Under the pieces are notes generated by a model. It saw only the letters and a program-made list of their open reading frames with translations, made no database searches and was not told the DNA's origin. Positions 1-8,839 of a DNA stretch of 64,000 nucleotides are shown here, piece by piece; position 1 is the stretch's first letter; each line of letters begins with the position of its first letter. The stretch lies in the NCBI GenBank assembly GCA_025454915.1, contig JALONN010000014.1, positions 32,027 through 96,026 on the forward strand, written 5' to 3'. The DNA comes from Raineya sp. GTDB taxonomy: Bacteria; Bacteroidota; Bacteroidia; Cytophagales; Thermonemataceae. A program made the position numbers and the translations under genes.

Positions 1-748
1 CATCCCAAGCACTTACAAAACTTCCTACACTCTTTTTCTGTCCATTCCAGTCTCTCTGATAAATCACAAGTCCATCAGCAGGAGCATTCACTACAAAGCT
101 TTCAGATAGTTTTTTAATTTCCTGATACTTAAACTCTTCCTGACCTAAGGCTTGGCTTGTTTCTGATATTTTGACAACAGCTTGTTGTTGTTTAATACGA
201 TAGGTTTCTTGTGCTTGCTGATAACCTCTTCTGGCTTTTTCAAGTTCTGCCTGTATTTGTCTTACCTGAGCTGGTGCTTCAAATTGGCTGGCTTTAAGAG
301 CAGCTTCTTTTTCTTTTACCAAGTAGCTCCAATTCATCAGTTCATTACGTTCTGTTCGAAGCATTAATGATGTGTCTAGTCGGCTTTGAGTAAACTGACT
401 TCTAAGTTTGGATACTTCTGCTTCTGCAAGCCTGAGTTTTTCAGACATTTCCATTTTATCCAGAGTAGCCACATAATCTCCTTTTTTTACAAGTGTTCCT
501 TCAGGTACTAAATCTGCTATCTTCACTTGAAATACTTTTGCAGAACGAAAAGCATCTTCAGGAGCTGTTATTTTAAGAGAATTTTGAGCCTCTAACTCTC
601 CACTTGCCATTACAAGCACTTCAAACTTTCCATTGCGTACAGGTACAAGAATGTCCTGTTCACCTTCTCTGTCACTTACTAACCACGTGGCTATCAGGAA
701 CAAGGCAATTACAGAACTTGTAGCAATATACACATTCTTATGATTCAT
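1..748 (-). CDS. RND/HlyD-family efflux periplasmic adaptor subunit (3' end outside window)
   Basis: The first 249 codons of a membrane-fusion adaptor that would link an inner-membrane ABC or RND transporter to an outer-membrane channel. The N-terminus starts MNHKNVYIATSSVIALF, one uncleaved membrane anchor (residues about 5-24). A barrel-sandwich half follows (about 35-100, with LVKKGDYVATLDK, the lipoyl-like hairpin turn), then a long Gln/Glu/Lys-rich alpha hairpin (about 105-215), then the return lipoyl strand (APADGLVIYQRDWNG). That order is diagnostic of HlyD/AcrA-type adaptors. The start is the only ATG giving the anchor. The gene runs off the left edge, so transporter partner genes may lie there. 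Whether it serves an ABC (MacA-like) or RND pump cannot be told. Confidence 0.85.
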   Translation of the reverse strand, partial: MNHKNVYIATSSVIALFLIATWLVSDREGEQDILVPVRNGKFEVLVMASGELEAQNSLKITAPEDAFRSAKVFQVKIADLVPEGTLVKKGDYVATLDKMEMSEKLRLAEAEVSKLRSQFTQSRLDTSLMLRTERNELMNWSYLVKEKEAALKASQFEAPAQVRQIQAELEKARRGYQQAQETYRIKQQQAVVKISETSQALGQEEFKYQEIKKLSESFVVNAPADGLVIYQRDWNGQKKSVGSFVSAWD

Positions 749-919
749 AAATTTTATCAACTATAAGGTATTGAACCTTTTTCTAAAATAGTGTTTATTA
801 ATTGTAGCTGTGTATGATAGGCTTTTATGGTTTGGTGGAAGACAAACATACTATTTTTTTTATAAAAATAATAGTTTTATATTAAGTTTTTTACAAAACT
901 CACAATATTCTTCTTGATT

Positions 920-2641
920 TTATTGCTTTTCTTTATTAAGCCAACTTTGTTTAAAAAGTTGAAAAAAGTCGTAATTATCGTGATTTTTAGTTTCTATTTC
1001 TAAAATTTTGGGCTTTTTACTGGGTGCAAAGAACTCCTGTAAGCATTGTCCAAGGCTTTGAGCATCAGTAGCCAATAAATAATCCATTTTATATTCTTTT
1101 GCCAAAGATTTGGCTGTATTATGTTGCTCTGTTTCAAAGTATTTTTCTAACTCAGGGAGTTTCCCTGAATCAGGTAGCAGCCTGAATATCCCTCCCCCAA
1201 AGTTATTAACAACTACAATTCTTAAATTTGCAGGCAAATGGTTATGCCAGAAAGCATTTCTATCATAGAAAAACGCCATATCTCCTGTAATTAAAGTTAC
1301 CAATTGCTTAGAAACTAAGGCAGAGCCCAAAGCTGTACTATTACAGCCATCTATGCCACTTGTACCTCTATTACAAAAAACTTCTATATTTTTTTCAGGT
1401 TTTAAACTCAAATAATTTGCATAACGAACAGGCATACTGTTTGCTAAATGTAAAATACTTTTTTCTGGAAGCTGTTTCATTACCTCCGAAACAGCCCAAA
1501 ATTCATTAAAAGCATGTTCTTTATCAAAGAACTTTTTTAGAAACTTTTCTGCTTTCTTTTCTTCTTCAAGCCATAGAGCAAAATAATCATCTTTTTGGAT
1601 TTTCTTGCGGGTATAGCTCAAATAATACTCTAAACCTTTTTCAGAAGAAATAGGCAAGATATGAGTCAGATGTTTATAAGTATCAGGCACTTGTCCGTAT
1701 TCTTGTATATGCCAGTGATAACGAGGTGGATAGCTACGTAAAAACTGCTTAAGAGCCTTTGAAAGTACTGATTTACCTATTGTTATCAATAAATCAGGTT
1801 GTAGGGCTTTTTTTAGTTTTTCATCATTTTTCATCAAGATTAAGTCATGATGACTGATAGTTTTCCCAAAAGGATACGCATTGCCAATCAAATCTGCCAC
1901 AATGGGTATTCTGAAAATTCCTTTTCTTTCAATTTGGGGCAAGGTATGCAACAAAACAGGATTCATAGGAGTTTGTCCTACCACAATTAACTGCTTTTCA
2001 CATTTTTCTTCAATTTCCATCAGATGTTGCCAGTCAACTTGAGCTGGTGTTTTGATGGTTCTGATTTGTTCGATAATTCTTACATCTTTATCAAAAACAA
2101 TTTCTTCATCTTGTTCAGGATAAAAAGGCTCTCTGATGGGGATATTGACATGAACAGGTTGATGTTGTTCATGTTGAGTCAGGTTGATAGCCTCATTGAT
2201 AATTCTGTTTGTATGCCAGAGGGCATCAGGATGGTTATAATCAACAGGTAACTCGAAAGATGCTTTTACATGCTTCCCATATACATTTTGTTGTCTGATA
2301 GTTTGTCCATCTTGCTGGTCTATCCACTCAGGGGGTCTATCAGCTGTTAGTATCAATAAAGGTATTTCCTGAAAATAAGCCTCTGCAATAGCAGGAGCGT
2401 AATTAAGTGATGCTGAGCCAGATGTACATACCAAAGCAACTGTTTGGCGTAAACTTTGAGCCATGCCCATTGCTATAAAAGCTGCACTTCTTTCATCAGG
2501 AACTATTTTAGTTTCTATATCTGGATGTCTTGCAAATGCAATTGTAAGAGGAGCTGAACGAGAGCCAGCAGAAATCACCACATGGCGGACTCCTTTTTTG
2601 GAACAAATTTCAGCAATATTATACAAAGCAGGCAATAACAT
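920..2641 (-). CDS. menD: MenD, SEPHCHC synthase (menaquinone biosynthesis)
   Basis: 2-succinyl-5-enolpyruvyl-6-hydroxy-3-cyclohexene-1-carboxylate synthase, a thiamine-diphosphate enzyme that joins 2-oxoglutarate to isochorismate in menaquinone synthesis. At 573 aa it has the family's usual length. Seen: the N-terminal SAGSRSAPL loop (residues 24-32), PDERSAAF with the conserved ThDP-activating Glu50, the TADRPPEW segment near residue 100, and the C-terminal Mg/ThDP motif beginning GDMAFFYDRNAF with NNFGGGIF after it. The ATG gives the family N-terminus. Other men genes are not adjacent. The GWxTD gene lies upstream on the same strand 48 bp away, so co-transcription is possible. Menaquinone is the usual quinone of Bacteroidota. 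Confidence 0.95.
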   Translation of the reverse strand: MLLPALYNIAEICSKKGVRHVVISAGSRSAPLTIAFARHPDIETKIVPDERSAAFIAMGMAQSLRQTVALVCTSGSASLNYAPAIAEAYFQEIPLLILTADRPPEWIDQQDGQTIRQQNVYGKHVKASFELPVDYNHPDALWHTNRIINEAINLTQHEQHQPVHVNIPIREPFYPEQDEEIVFDKDVRIIEQIRTIKTPAQVDWQHLMEIEEKCEKQLIVVGQTPMNPVLLHTLPQIERKGIFRIPIVADLIGNAYPFGKTISHHDLILMKNDEKLKKALQPDLLITIGKSVLSKALKQFLRSYPPRYHWHIQEYGQVPDTYKHLTHILPISSEKGLEYYLSYTRKKIQKDDYFALWLEEEKKAEKFLKKFFDKEHAFNEFWAVSEVMKQLPEKSILHLANSMPVRYANYLSLKPEKNIEVFCNRGTSGIDGCNSTALGSALVSKQLVTLITGDMAFFYDRNAFWHNHLPANLRIVVVNNFGGGIFRLLPDSGKLPELEKYFETEQHNTAKSLAKEYKMDYLLATDAQSLGQCLQEFFAPSKKPKILEIETKNHDNYDFFQLFKQSWLNKEKQ

Positions 2642-2689
2642 AACAGATATAAGTTATAAATAAGAAGTTATGAGTCAAATACATCTAAA

Positions 2690-3943
2690 TTAAAAAGCAA
2701 TTCCACGTCTGATAGCCTCTACCATACTTGTCCAAACAGGTTCATATTCAATATATCGAACAAGGACATAATAATCTTCAAAAAATTGGTTCGGTCTTCT
2801 CAAAAATGTAAAATTAATTTTCGTGAAGTTTTTCCCTTTATCACTCAGAGAGTTTTGGGAGTCATTTCCTCTGTAAGTCCAACGCTGAGTATCTTTTTCA
2901 GACATAATTTCATCAGGTTCTCCAAAAATAGTGTATATCATGCCCATATCTGTTTTCCAACCTTCTTTAAAAGAGGCATAACGAATATTAGCAGTTCTAA
3001 TTCGTTGATAGTAATTTTTAATAATTTCTTTTGCTTTTTCAGTATCTCCTTTAAACAACGTAAGCCAAAAACGATCTATACCTTGTTTCAAATCAGAGGT
3101 TTGTTCTATTTTCTGAATTTCTGATTTTTGAGAAATATAAGTAATAGGGCTTAAAATTTCTTCTTTTTGATTATACTTAGGATAATTTTTGCTCTCTACC
3201 CTCAATCCTATTCCATAGAAAGCGTTGGTATCTTGTCTAATAAGATATAAACCTTTCGTATTGAGTTTTATCAGTTCATTTGTTTTTATTCTAAAAGCAG
3301 TATCTACTCTAAGGGTTTTATTTTGAGTTGGCTGACTAAGATTCATGGGGGCTTGTGCAGCTCCATAATCTTGCTTAATTCTTGTTACATAAATATCTAT
3401 TACTTTTTTAGATAAGCTTTGAACAACAAAGTTTTCTCCTTCTAAAACAACTCCATTTAATACAGGAAAAGGTTTGTTTTCTTTGAATATAGCAAACTCT
3501 TCTCGAATTCTTGTTTTAGTGAATGCTATTTTAGTTACAATTTGATGTTTTTGTAATTTTTCATTGTCTACCAAATCTAACACCAAGATACCTGTGGGTG
3601 AAGTTTGGCTCATGGCTATCTCAAAATACCAATAGATGTTGCTTTCATCAGCAGATACGGGATAATTTTTCCATATAATCTCCGCTCCGTTTGCAATCCA
3701 GTTTGGGTTTTCACTTAAATCTTCTTTGACTTTATAGTACGCTTTAAATCTACTTTGAAAACCTTCAGATGTAACTCCTTTTAATAAACTATTTTTATAC
3801 AACTGAACATATACTCTAAGAGTCTGATTATTTTCTAAAATCAGGAATCTTGCATCCAAGCCTCCAGCCCCAACTATTTTATCTTGAGAAAAAGTCTTGA
3901 AAGTAGTAAAGAAAATAATTATTAAAAATATGAAGCGTTTCAT
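2690..3943 (-). CDS. GWxTD domain-containing secreted protein
   Basis: 417 aa with signal peptide MKRFIFLIIIFFTTFKTFSQ and no later membrane segment. The C-terminal 100 residues hold the motif GWKTDMGMIYTIFGEPDEI, which defines the GWxTD domain, a module found mainly in secreted proteins of Bacteroidota and relatives; its biochemical function is not known. The preceding 200-300 residues look like beta-rich extracellular domains and are poorly conserved. It lies 25 bp downstream of the M1 peptidase gene on the same strand, so the two may be co-expressed; menD follows. A periplasmic or surface role is inferred only from the signal peptide. Confidence 0.85.
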   Translation of the reverse strand: MKRFIFLIIIFFTTFKTFSQDKIVGAGGLDARFLILENNQTLRVYVQLYKNSLLKGVTSEGFQSRFKAYYKVKEDLSENPNWIANGAEIIWKNYPVSADESNIYWYFEIAMSQTSPTGILVLDLVDNEKLQKHQIVTKIAFTKTRIREEFAIFKENKPFPVLNGVVLEGENFVVQSLSKKVIDIYVTRIKQDYGAAQAPMNLSQPTQNKTLRVDTAFRIKTNELIKLNTKGLYLIRQDTNAFYGIGLRVESKNYPKYNQKEEILSPITYISQKSEIQKIEQTSDLKQGIDRFWLTLFKGDTEKAKEIIKNYYQRIRTANIRYASFKEGWKTDMGMIYTIFGEPDEIMSEKDTQRWTYRGNDSQNSLSDKGKNFTKINFTFLRRPNQFFEDYYVLVRYIEYEPVWTSMVEAIRRGIAF

Positions 3944-3968
3944 AGGCTGTTTATTTTACAATCTTACC

Positions 3969-5408
3969 TTATTCTAAACCATTTTTAAAGTATTGTGTCC
4001 AGTCTTTGTTGGTTTTCTCATTGACAATTTGCAAAAAATTTTCTGTAAGTACAGTTTTTTTCTTATATCTTTCATAAAAAGTACGTAAAATATCAAAGAA
4101 AACAGTGTCATTGTTAATTTCTTTGCGAAGAGCATGTAAAAAGTGAGCTCCTGCCCAATAGATTTGTCCTTGCATACCAAAAACATAGTTAGAATACACA
4201 TTACGTGGAGCCAAAACCTTATCTGTTTGAGTTTTATAAACATTTCCTCCTAAACCAGATACAGCATTTTCATACATCTTTGAAATCTCAGCTTCATAGG
4301 TTTGTTTTCCATACATTTGTTCAATGAATAAATATTCTGTATAGGTTGCAAAACCTTCATGTAGCCACATATCACCCATATCAGACGATGAAACGGCATT
4401 TCCCCACCATTCGTGAGCAAGTTCGTGTATAAGAGTTCCATGTAAATTTACATCATTTGCATAAACATACCCCATTGGATTTTCTCTTAATGAACCTACA
4501 GCTACACAACTCTGATGCTCCATTCCGTCATAGACAGTTTCTACAACAGCAAGTTTATCATTCCAGAAAGCATATTCTCCAAAAGTTTTTTCACAGAATG
4601 CAACAAAAGACAAACCCATTTGTACATAAAATTTTTCTTTTTCTGCATCTTTGGAAGATTTATCAGTTTTCTTCAAAAAATAATATTCCATAGAGTGTCT
4701 CCCTGATGAGTTGATATAAGCACCAGAAACTTTTTGATAATCACCTAAATAAACTGTGATATTGTAAGAATTTATAGGATTGCGTACTACCCAATGACTT
4801 GTTTTATAACCCGAAATAGGAGAATTTTCTACTTTTTCTAATTTTCCATTGCTAATACATTGCAATTGAACAGGAACAGTCCAATGTAAACGAACAGAAT
4901 CAGGTTCATCACCAAGGTACTCTTTACAAGGATACCAAACAGATGCACCTACAATTTGGCAAGCTATCCCAACAAGAGGTAATTTATTATATGTTTTCCA
5001 GTGAAACCCATCTGTCGAACGTACACCAATGTTTGTTCTAGGCTTGCCACCGTAATAAACTGCTACACTATAATTTTTATTCAACTCTAATTCAAAAGGG
5101 AAATCGACAAAAAATGCATCAAATTTTCTTTCATAAGAGAGCTTTTTATTTTCAAATACAACACTATCTATATCCAAATTTTTGAACAAATCTATTTGAA
5201 TTTTCTTTGTAGCTTTTACAACTTTAAACGTAATAACATTATGTCCTTTAATGGTTTTTTCATCAGGATTAATGGTAAGGTGTAAATCATAATACCCTAC
5301 ATCAAAACAAGCTCTTTCTGGCAGTAATCCACCTTTTACCTCTTTATAAGTTTGAGCCATAGCAATTTTTGTTATGGTGAATACTAGAATTAGTAATCGA
5401 ATTTTCAT
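3969..5408 (-). CDS. M1 family (gluzincin) metallopeptidase, short form
   Basis: Secreted zinc aminopeptidase-like protein of 479 aa with signal peptide MKIRLLILVFTITKIAMAQ. Zinc site: H328-E-L-A-H332 followed 18 residues later by E351 (WLHEGFATYTEYL), the M1 HExxH-x18-E arrangement. The exopeptidase motif is GMEHQ (295-299), a variant of GAMEN common in M1 proteins of this type. The N-terminal beta-saddle domain is present (residues 30-220), but the protein ends about 130 residues after the zinc site, so the long helical C-terminal domain of classical aminopeptidase N is absent. The natural substrate is unknown. A terminator lies directly upstream and the GWxTD gene is 25 bp downstream. Confidence 0.92.
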   Translation of the reverse strand: MKIRLLILVFTITKIAMAQTYKEVKGGLLPERACFDVGYYDLHLTINPDEKTIKGHNVITFKVVKATKKIQIDLFKNLDIDSVVFENKKLSYERKFDAFFVDFPFELELNKNYSVAVYYGGKPRTNIGVRSTDGFHWKTYNKLPLVGIACQIVGASVWYPCKEYLGDEPDSVRLHWTVPVQLQCISNGKLEKVENSPISGYKTSHWVVRNPINSYNITVYLGDYQKVSGAYINSSGRHSMEYYFLKKTDKSSKDAEKEKFYVQMGLSFVAFCEKTFGEYAFWNDKLAVVETVYDGMEHQSCVAVGSLRENPMGYVYANDVNLHGTLIHELAHEWWGNAVSSSDMGDMWLHEGFATYTEYLFIEQMYGKQTYEAEISKMYENAVSGLGGNVYKTQTDKVLAPRNVYSNYVFGMQGQIYWAGAHFLHALRKEINNDTVFFDILRTFYERYKKKTVLTENFLQIVNEKTNKDWTQYFKNGLE

Positions 5409-5433
5409 GTTTTTATTATTTTATAGTTAAGAA

Positions 5434-5466
5434 AAAAGCCTTCTGTATACAAAATAGAAGGCTTTT
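5434..5466 (-). terminator. Rho-independent terminator of the M42 peptidase gene
   Basis: Perfect 11-bp inverted repeat (AAAAGCCTTCT / AGAAGGCTTTT) with an 11-nt loop, just past the stop of the M42 gene; on the minus strand the stem is followed by a T-run. It separates that gene from the M1 gene. Confidence 0.85.
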
Positions 5467-5474
5467 GAGTTTTA

Positions 5475-6563
5475 TTATTTAAAATATCTGAAGTCGTGTC
5501 CGCTTTTGAGCTGTACCAAAAACTCATACATCAAATTGATGATATTTTCTACATCTTCTTTATGCACCATTTCAACAGTAGTATGCATGTATTTTAGAGG
5601 TAATGAAATAAGAGCAGAAGCAACACCATTATTTGAGTAGGCAAACGAATCGGTATCTGTACCTGTGGAACGTGAAACAGCAGCTCTTTGGTAAGGAATT
5701 TTCTTCTTGGTTGCTACATCAAAAAGCATTTTGAGTACGTTGGTTTGTACGGCTGGTCCAAAAGTAAGTACAGGTCCTTTGCCTGCTGTAAAGTCTCCAT
5801 CTATAATTTTGTTGTATAAAGGTGCTTGTGTATCATGACAAACATCTGTAATAATTGCTACATCTGGTTTGATTGCATTGGCTACCATTTCAGCTCCTCG
5901 AAGCCCAATTTCTTCTTGAACACAGTTGGCAATATATAATCCAAAAGGCAATTTCTTTTTTGCTTCTTTGAGCTTTCGAGCTACTTGGGCTATCATATAC
6001 CCTCCTATTCGGTTATCTAAAGCTCTCCCTACGTAATAACGATTATTCAGTTCGAACATTTCGTCTGCAAATGTAATAACAGAACCCACATCAACGCCTT
6101 TATCTAAGACTTCTTGGCGAGAGGAACATCCAATATCAATATAGATGTTTTTCATTTCGGGCATAGGGTCTCTATCTTTTTCATGGCGAACATGAATTGC
6201 AGGCCAGCCAAAAATACCTTTAACAACTCCTTTAGAGCCAAAAATATTCACCCGCATAGAAGGAGCTATCACTGGGTCAGAGCCTCCATTTCTACGAACA
6301 TAAATATACCCACTTTCTGTAATATAATTTACAAACCAAGATATTTCATCAGAATGAGCCTCTATGACTACTTTGTATTCAGCTTTGGGGTTTACAATGC
6401 CTACCACACTACCATAGGCATCTACATAGTGATCATCAATATATGGTTTCAGATAATCCAACCAGATTTGTTGCCCTGCAGACTCAAATCCTGTTGGAGA
6501 AGCATTGTTGAGATAACGCTTCAAAAAATCTTGTGAATCCTGTGTTTTCTGTGTTTTACTCAT
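5475..6563 (-). CDS. M42 family metallopeptidase (glutamyl/deblocking aminopeptidase-like)
   Basis: Cytosolic dinuclear-metal aminopeptidase, 362 aa. Metal and catalytic residues in M42 order: His in VIEAHSDEISW, bridging Asp in GRALDNRIGGYM, the Glu-Glu pair in CVQEEIGLRGAE, Asp in IITDVCHDTQAP, and His in KYMHTTVEMVH. The family forms large tetrahedral complexes that trim peptides. No signal peptide. The chosen ATG starts MSKTQKTQDSQDF; an in-frame TTG six codons upstream is less likely. It follows mreC by 38 bp on the same strand, in the place where mreD often sits, and is closed by a clear terminator. Confidence 0.92.
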   Translation of the reverse strand: MSKTQKTQDSQDFLKRYLNNASPTGFESAGQQIWLDYLKPYIDDHYVDAYGSVVGIVNPKAEYKVVIEAHSDEISWFVNYITESGYIYVRRNGGSDPVIAPSMRVNIFGSKGVVKGIFGWPAIHVRHEKDRDPMPEMKNIYIDIGCSSRQEVLDKGVDVGSVITFADEMFELNNRYYVGRALDNRIGGYMIAQVARKLKEAKKKLPFGLYIANCVQEEIGLRGAEMVANAIKPDVAIITDVCHDTQAPLYNKIIDGDFTAGKGPVLTFGPAVQTNVLKMLFDVATKKKIPYQRAAVSRSTGTDTDSFAYSNNGVASALISLPLKYMHTTVEMVHKEDVENIINLMYEFLVQLKSGHDFRYFK

Positions 6564-6601
6564 ATTTGTTTCAGTATTCAAGTGTAAAAAATCTATATCT
6601 G

Positions 6602-7462
6602 CTACTTTCTTGTTGTAATTTTTACTTTGGTTGTATCTTTTTCTATTTCTAACTGTTCTTGTTGTAATTTGTTTTTTACAACATAAACATAACCCAAAGT
6701 ATTAAAATTTGTTGAAAGTCGTACATCTATATCATGAAAAGTAGAAGTTTTTTGTGGGTTGATACGAGCTACCACACCTACCATTACATCTGCAGGAAAA
6801 AAAGCATTGTATCCAGTAGTTTTGATGGTATCACCTATTGACACTGGGATTGATAATGGAATATCTTTTAATTTCGTATAGTTAGGATCTTTTCCATCCC
6901 ATTGAATATGACTCAAATAATTATCCCCTAAACTTTTCAGTTTAACATGAACTGGTGTAGTACTCTGGTTATGTAGAATTGTTGACACTACTGCATAATG
7001 AGGAGAAACCTCAATAACTCGCCCTACAATCCCAGAGGCAGAAATAACCCCCATATCTTTTTCTATACCATTTTCAGCCCCTTTTTCGATAGTAATAAAA
7101 TTACGTAATTTTCTTGTTGTTTTATTAACAACTTTAGCTGTTTCAAAACGATATTTAGAAGCGATAGAAGTATTATTGATAGGTTCTACATTTGTATATT
7201 TATATTGGCGTTCTTTGGCTAATTGTTCATTGAGACGAGCATTTTCTTCTGCTAATTTCTGATTAACATCTTTTAAATGTAGATAATCTGTAGCTTCATT
7301 AGACCACTGATTAAGTTTTCCAACATAAAAACTTGAAGTATTAAATATAAATGCTCTTTGATAGTTATTGAAACGGGCTATCAACAACAAACATATAATT
7401 TGTAGAATACAAAATAAAAAAGTTGCCCTAAACCGATATAGAAAATTAAAAATAGCTTGCAT
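6602..7462 (-). CDS. mreC: Rod shape-determining protein MreC
   Basis: 286 aa. N-terminal membrane anchor (residues about 10-29, ATFLFCILQIICLLLIARF), a coiled-coil stretch (about 60-85, rich in Glu/Gln/Asn) and the periplasmic beta domains with the MreC hallmarks KGAENGIEKDMGVIS and GIVGRVIEVSPHYA. MreC is the periplasmic part of the elongasome and links cytoplasmic MreB filaments to the wall synthases. The gene lies 81 bp downstream of mreB with a hairpin between them, and is followed by an M42 peptidase instead of mreD. Confidence 0.95.
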   Translation of the reverse strand: MQAIFNFLYRFRATFLFCILQIICLLLIARFNNYQRAFIFNTSSFYVGKLNQWSNEATDYLHLKDVNQKLAEENARLNEQLAKERQYKYTNVEPINNTSIASKYRFETAKVVNKTTRKLRNFITIEKGAENGIEKDMGVISASGIVGRVIEVSPHYAVVSTILHNQSTTPVHVKLKSLGDNYLSHIQWDGKDPNYTKLKDIPLSIPVSIGDTIKTTGYNAFFPADVMVGVVARINPQKTSTFHDIDVRLSTNFNTLGYVYVVKNKLQQEQLEIEKDTTKVKITTRK

Positions 7463-7474
7463 AGAAAAAGGCGT

Positions 7475-7506
7475 AAGGTTTAAAGGTACTTATTCCTTTA
7501 AACCTT
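7475..7506 (-). terminator. Hairpin between mreB and mreC (attenuator or partial terminator)
   Basis: Perfect 12-bp inverted repeat AAGGTTTAAAGG / CCTTTAAACCTT with an 8-nt loop in the gap between mreB and mreC. Reading toward mreC the stem is followed by CGCCTTTTTC, a short T-run. It could end a part of the mreB transcripts and so set a high MreB:MreC ratio; this is inference. Confidence 0.5.
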
Positions 7507-7543
7507 TACTTTTTAATTATAAAGATATTGCCAAATGGCTTTT

Positions 7544-8569
7544 TTATGTCATTAATACTTTTCTGTAAGACTGAAGATTTTTAAGGGCTACTCCTGTACC
7601 TCTTACAACAGCTCTTAAAGGGTCTTCAGCTACATGGACTGCCAATTTAGTTTTTTGAGATAAACGTTTGTCTAGTCCTTTAAGCAAAGCTCCACCACCT
7701 GTCAGATGAATACCATTGCTATAAATATCAGAAGAAAGCTCTGGTGGAGACATTTCTAAGGCATTCAAAACAGCATCTTCAATTTTTGAAATAGATTTAT
7801 CCAAACAGAAAGCTATTTCCTGATACCCTACTTTGATAACTTTTGGGATACCTGTCATCAAATCTCTACCACGGACTTCGTAATCTGGTGGAGGGTTATC
7901 AAGTTCTGCAAGTGCAGAACCTACTTCCATTTTAATTTTTTCTGCCGTTCTTTCACCAATTAGCAAATTGTGTTGACGACGCATGTAGTCTGATATATCT
8001 CTTGTGAAAACATCTCCAGCTGTACGAATTGACTGCTCACAAACAATACCAGAAAGAGCGATGACAGCAATTTCTGTTGTACCTCCTCCAATGTCCACAA
8101 TCATAGAGCCTACTGGCTGTTCGATATCAATACCAATACCAATAGCTGCTGCGATGGGTTCATAAATCATGTATACTTCTTTTGCACCAGCATGTTCAGC
8201 GGAGTCTTTTACAGCTCTTTTTTCTACCTCAGTAATACCAGAAGGAATACAAATTACCATTCTGTATGAAGGCTGGAATAATTTACGGCGAGAATCTACC
8301 ATTTTAATCATTCCACGAATCATTTGTTCGGCTGCTGTAAAGTCTGCAATTACACCATCTTTGAGGGGTCTGATTGTTTTGATTTCGCTATGCGTTTTTT
8401 CATGCATCTGCATTGCCATTCTCCCAATGGCTAAAACCTTGCTACTTTTACGGTCTATGGCAATAATGGAAGGTTCATCTACTACAATTTTATCCTTATA
8501 AATGATAAGGGTGTTGGCTGTGCCTAAGTCAATGGCTATATCCCCTGAGAAAAAGTCGAAAAATCCCAT
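7544..8569 (-). CDS. mreB: Rod shape-determining protein MreB (actin-like ATPase)
   Basis: 341 aa, full length. Actin-fold nucleotide-binding motifs in order: DLGTANTLIY (about 14-23, phosphate 1), the connect and phosphate 2 motif VDIGGGTTEIAVI, and the adenosine motif LTGGGALLKGLDK near the C-terminus. It polymerises under the inner membrane and directs lateral wall growth with MreC and RodA/PBP2. mreC is downstream on the same strand; mreD, mrdA and rodA are not in the window. The 268-bp upstream gap carries the trpC terminator and presumably the mreB promoter. Confidence 0.97.
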   Translation of the reverse strand: MGFFDFFSGDIAIDLGTANTLIIYKDKIVVDEPSIIAIDRKSSKVLAIGRMAMQMHEKTHSEIKTIRPLKDGVIADFTAAEQMIRGMIKMVDSRRKLFQPSYRMVICIPSGITEVEKRAVKDSAEHAGAKEVYMIYEPIAAAIGIGIDIEQPVGSMIVDIGGGTTEIAVIALSGIVCEQSIRTAGDVFTRDISDYMRRQHNLLIGERTAEKIKMEVGSALAELDNPPPDYEVRGRDLMTGIPKVIKVGYQEIAFCLDKSISKIEDAVLNALEMSPPELSSDIYSNGIHLTGGGALLKGLDKRLSQKTKLAVHVAEDPLRAVVRGTGVALKNLQSYRKVLMT

Positions 8570-8799
8570 TTGTATAAAAAGCTATAATATTTTTTAGTGT
8601 TTTACGGATGTTTTAAAATTTGGGTTACAGATGCTAATAGAATTCCGTATTTTAGATGAAAAGGATGGGTCTAACAATCTGTAACAACTGTTTTTGAAAA
8701 ACTGAATGCAAATTTAATGAGTTTTTCATGTAAAACAAGAAAAAAACTTTTTTCGGTAAAAAAATTATGCATGCCTACCAAAAGTTATAAAAGCTTTTT

Positions 8800-8839
8800 A
8801 AATCAAAAAAGCGTACAATCTTGTACGCTTTTTTGATTT
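8800..8839 (-). terminator. Rho-independent terminator of trpC
   Basis: Perfect 18-bp inverted repeat around a 4-nt loop (arms 8800-8817 and 8822-8839). Its distal arm overlaps the trpC stop codon, so the stem begins within the last codons of the gene. The core is GCGTACA / TGTACGC flanked by A/T runs. Confidence 0.85.

Noticed and set aside
2786..3124. 112-codon frame opposite the GWxTD gene
   Set aside because: Covers the conserved GWxTD domain on the other strand; no independent support.
6114..6536. 140-codon frame opposite the M42 peptidase gene
   Set aside because: Antisense to conserved catalytic blocks; product shows no plausible fold.
8169..8501. 110-codon frame opposite mreB
   Set aside because: Antisense to a highly conserved gene; no signal, no family, codon pattern of a shadow frame.
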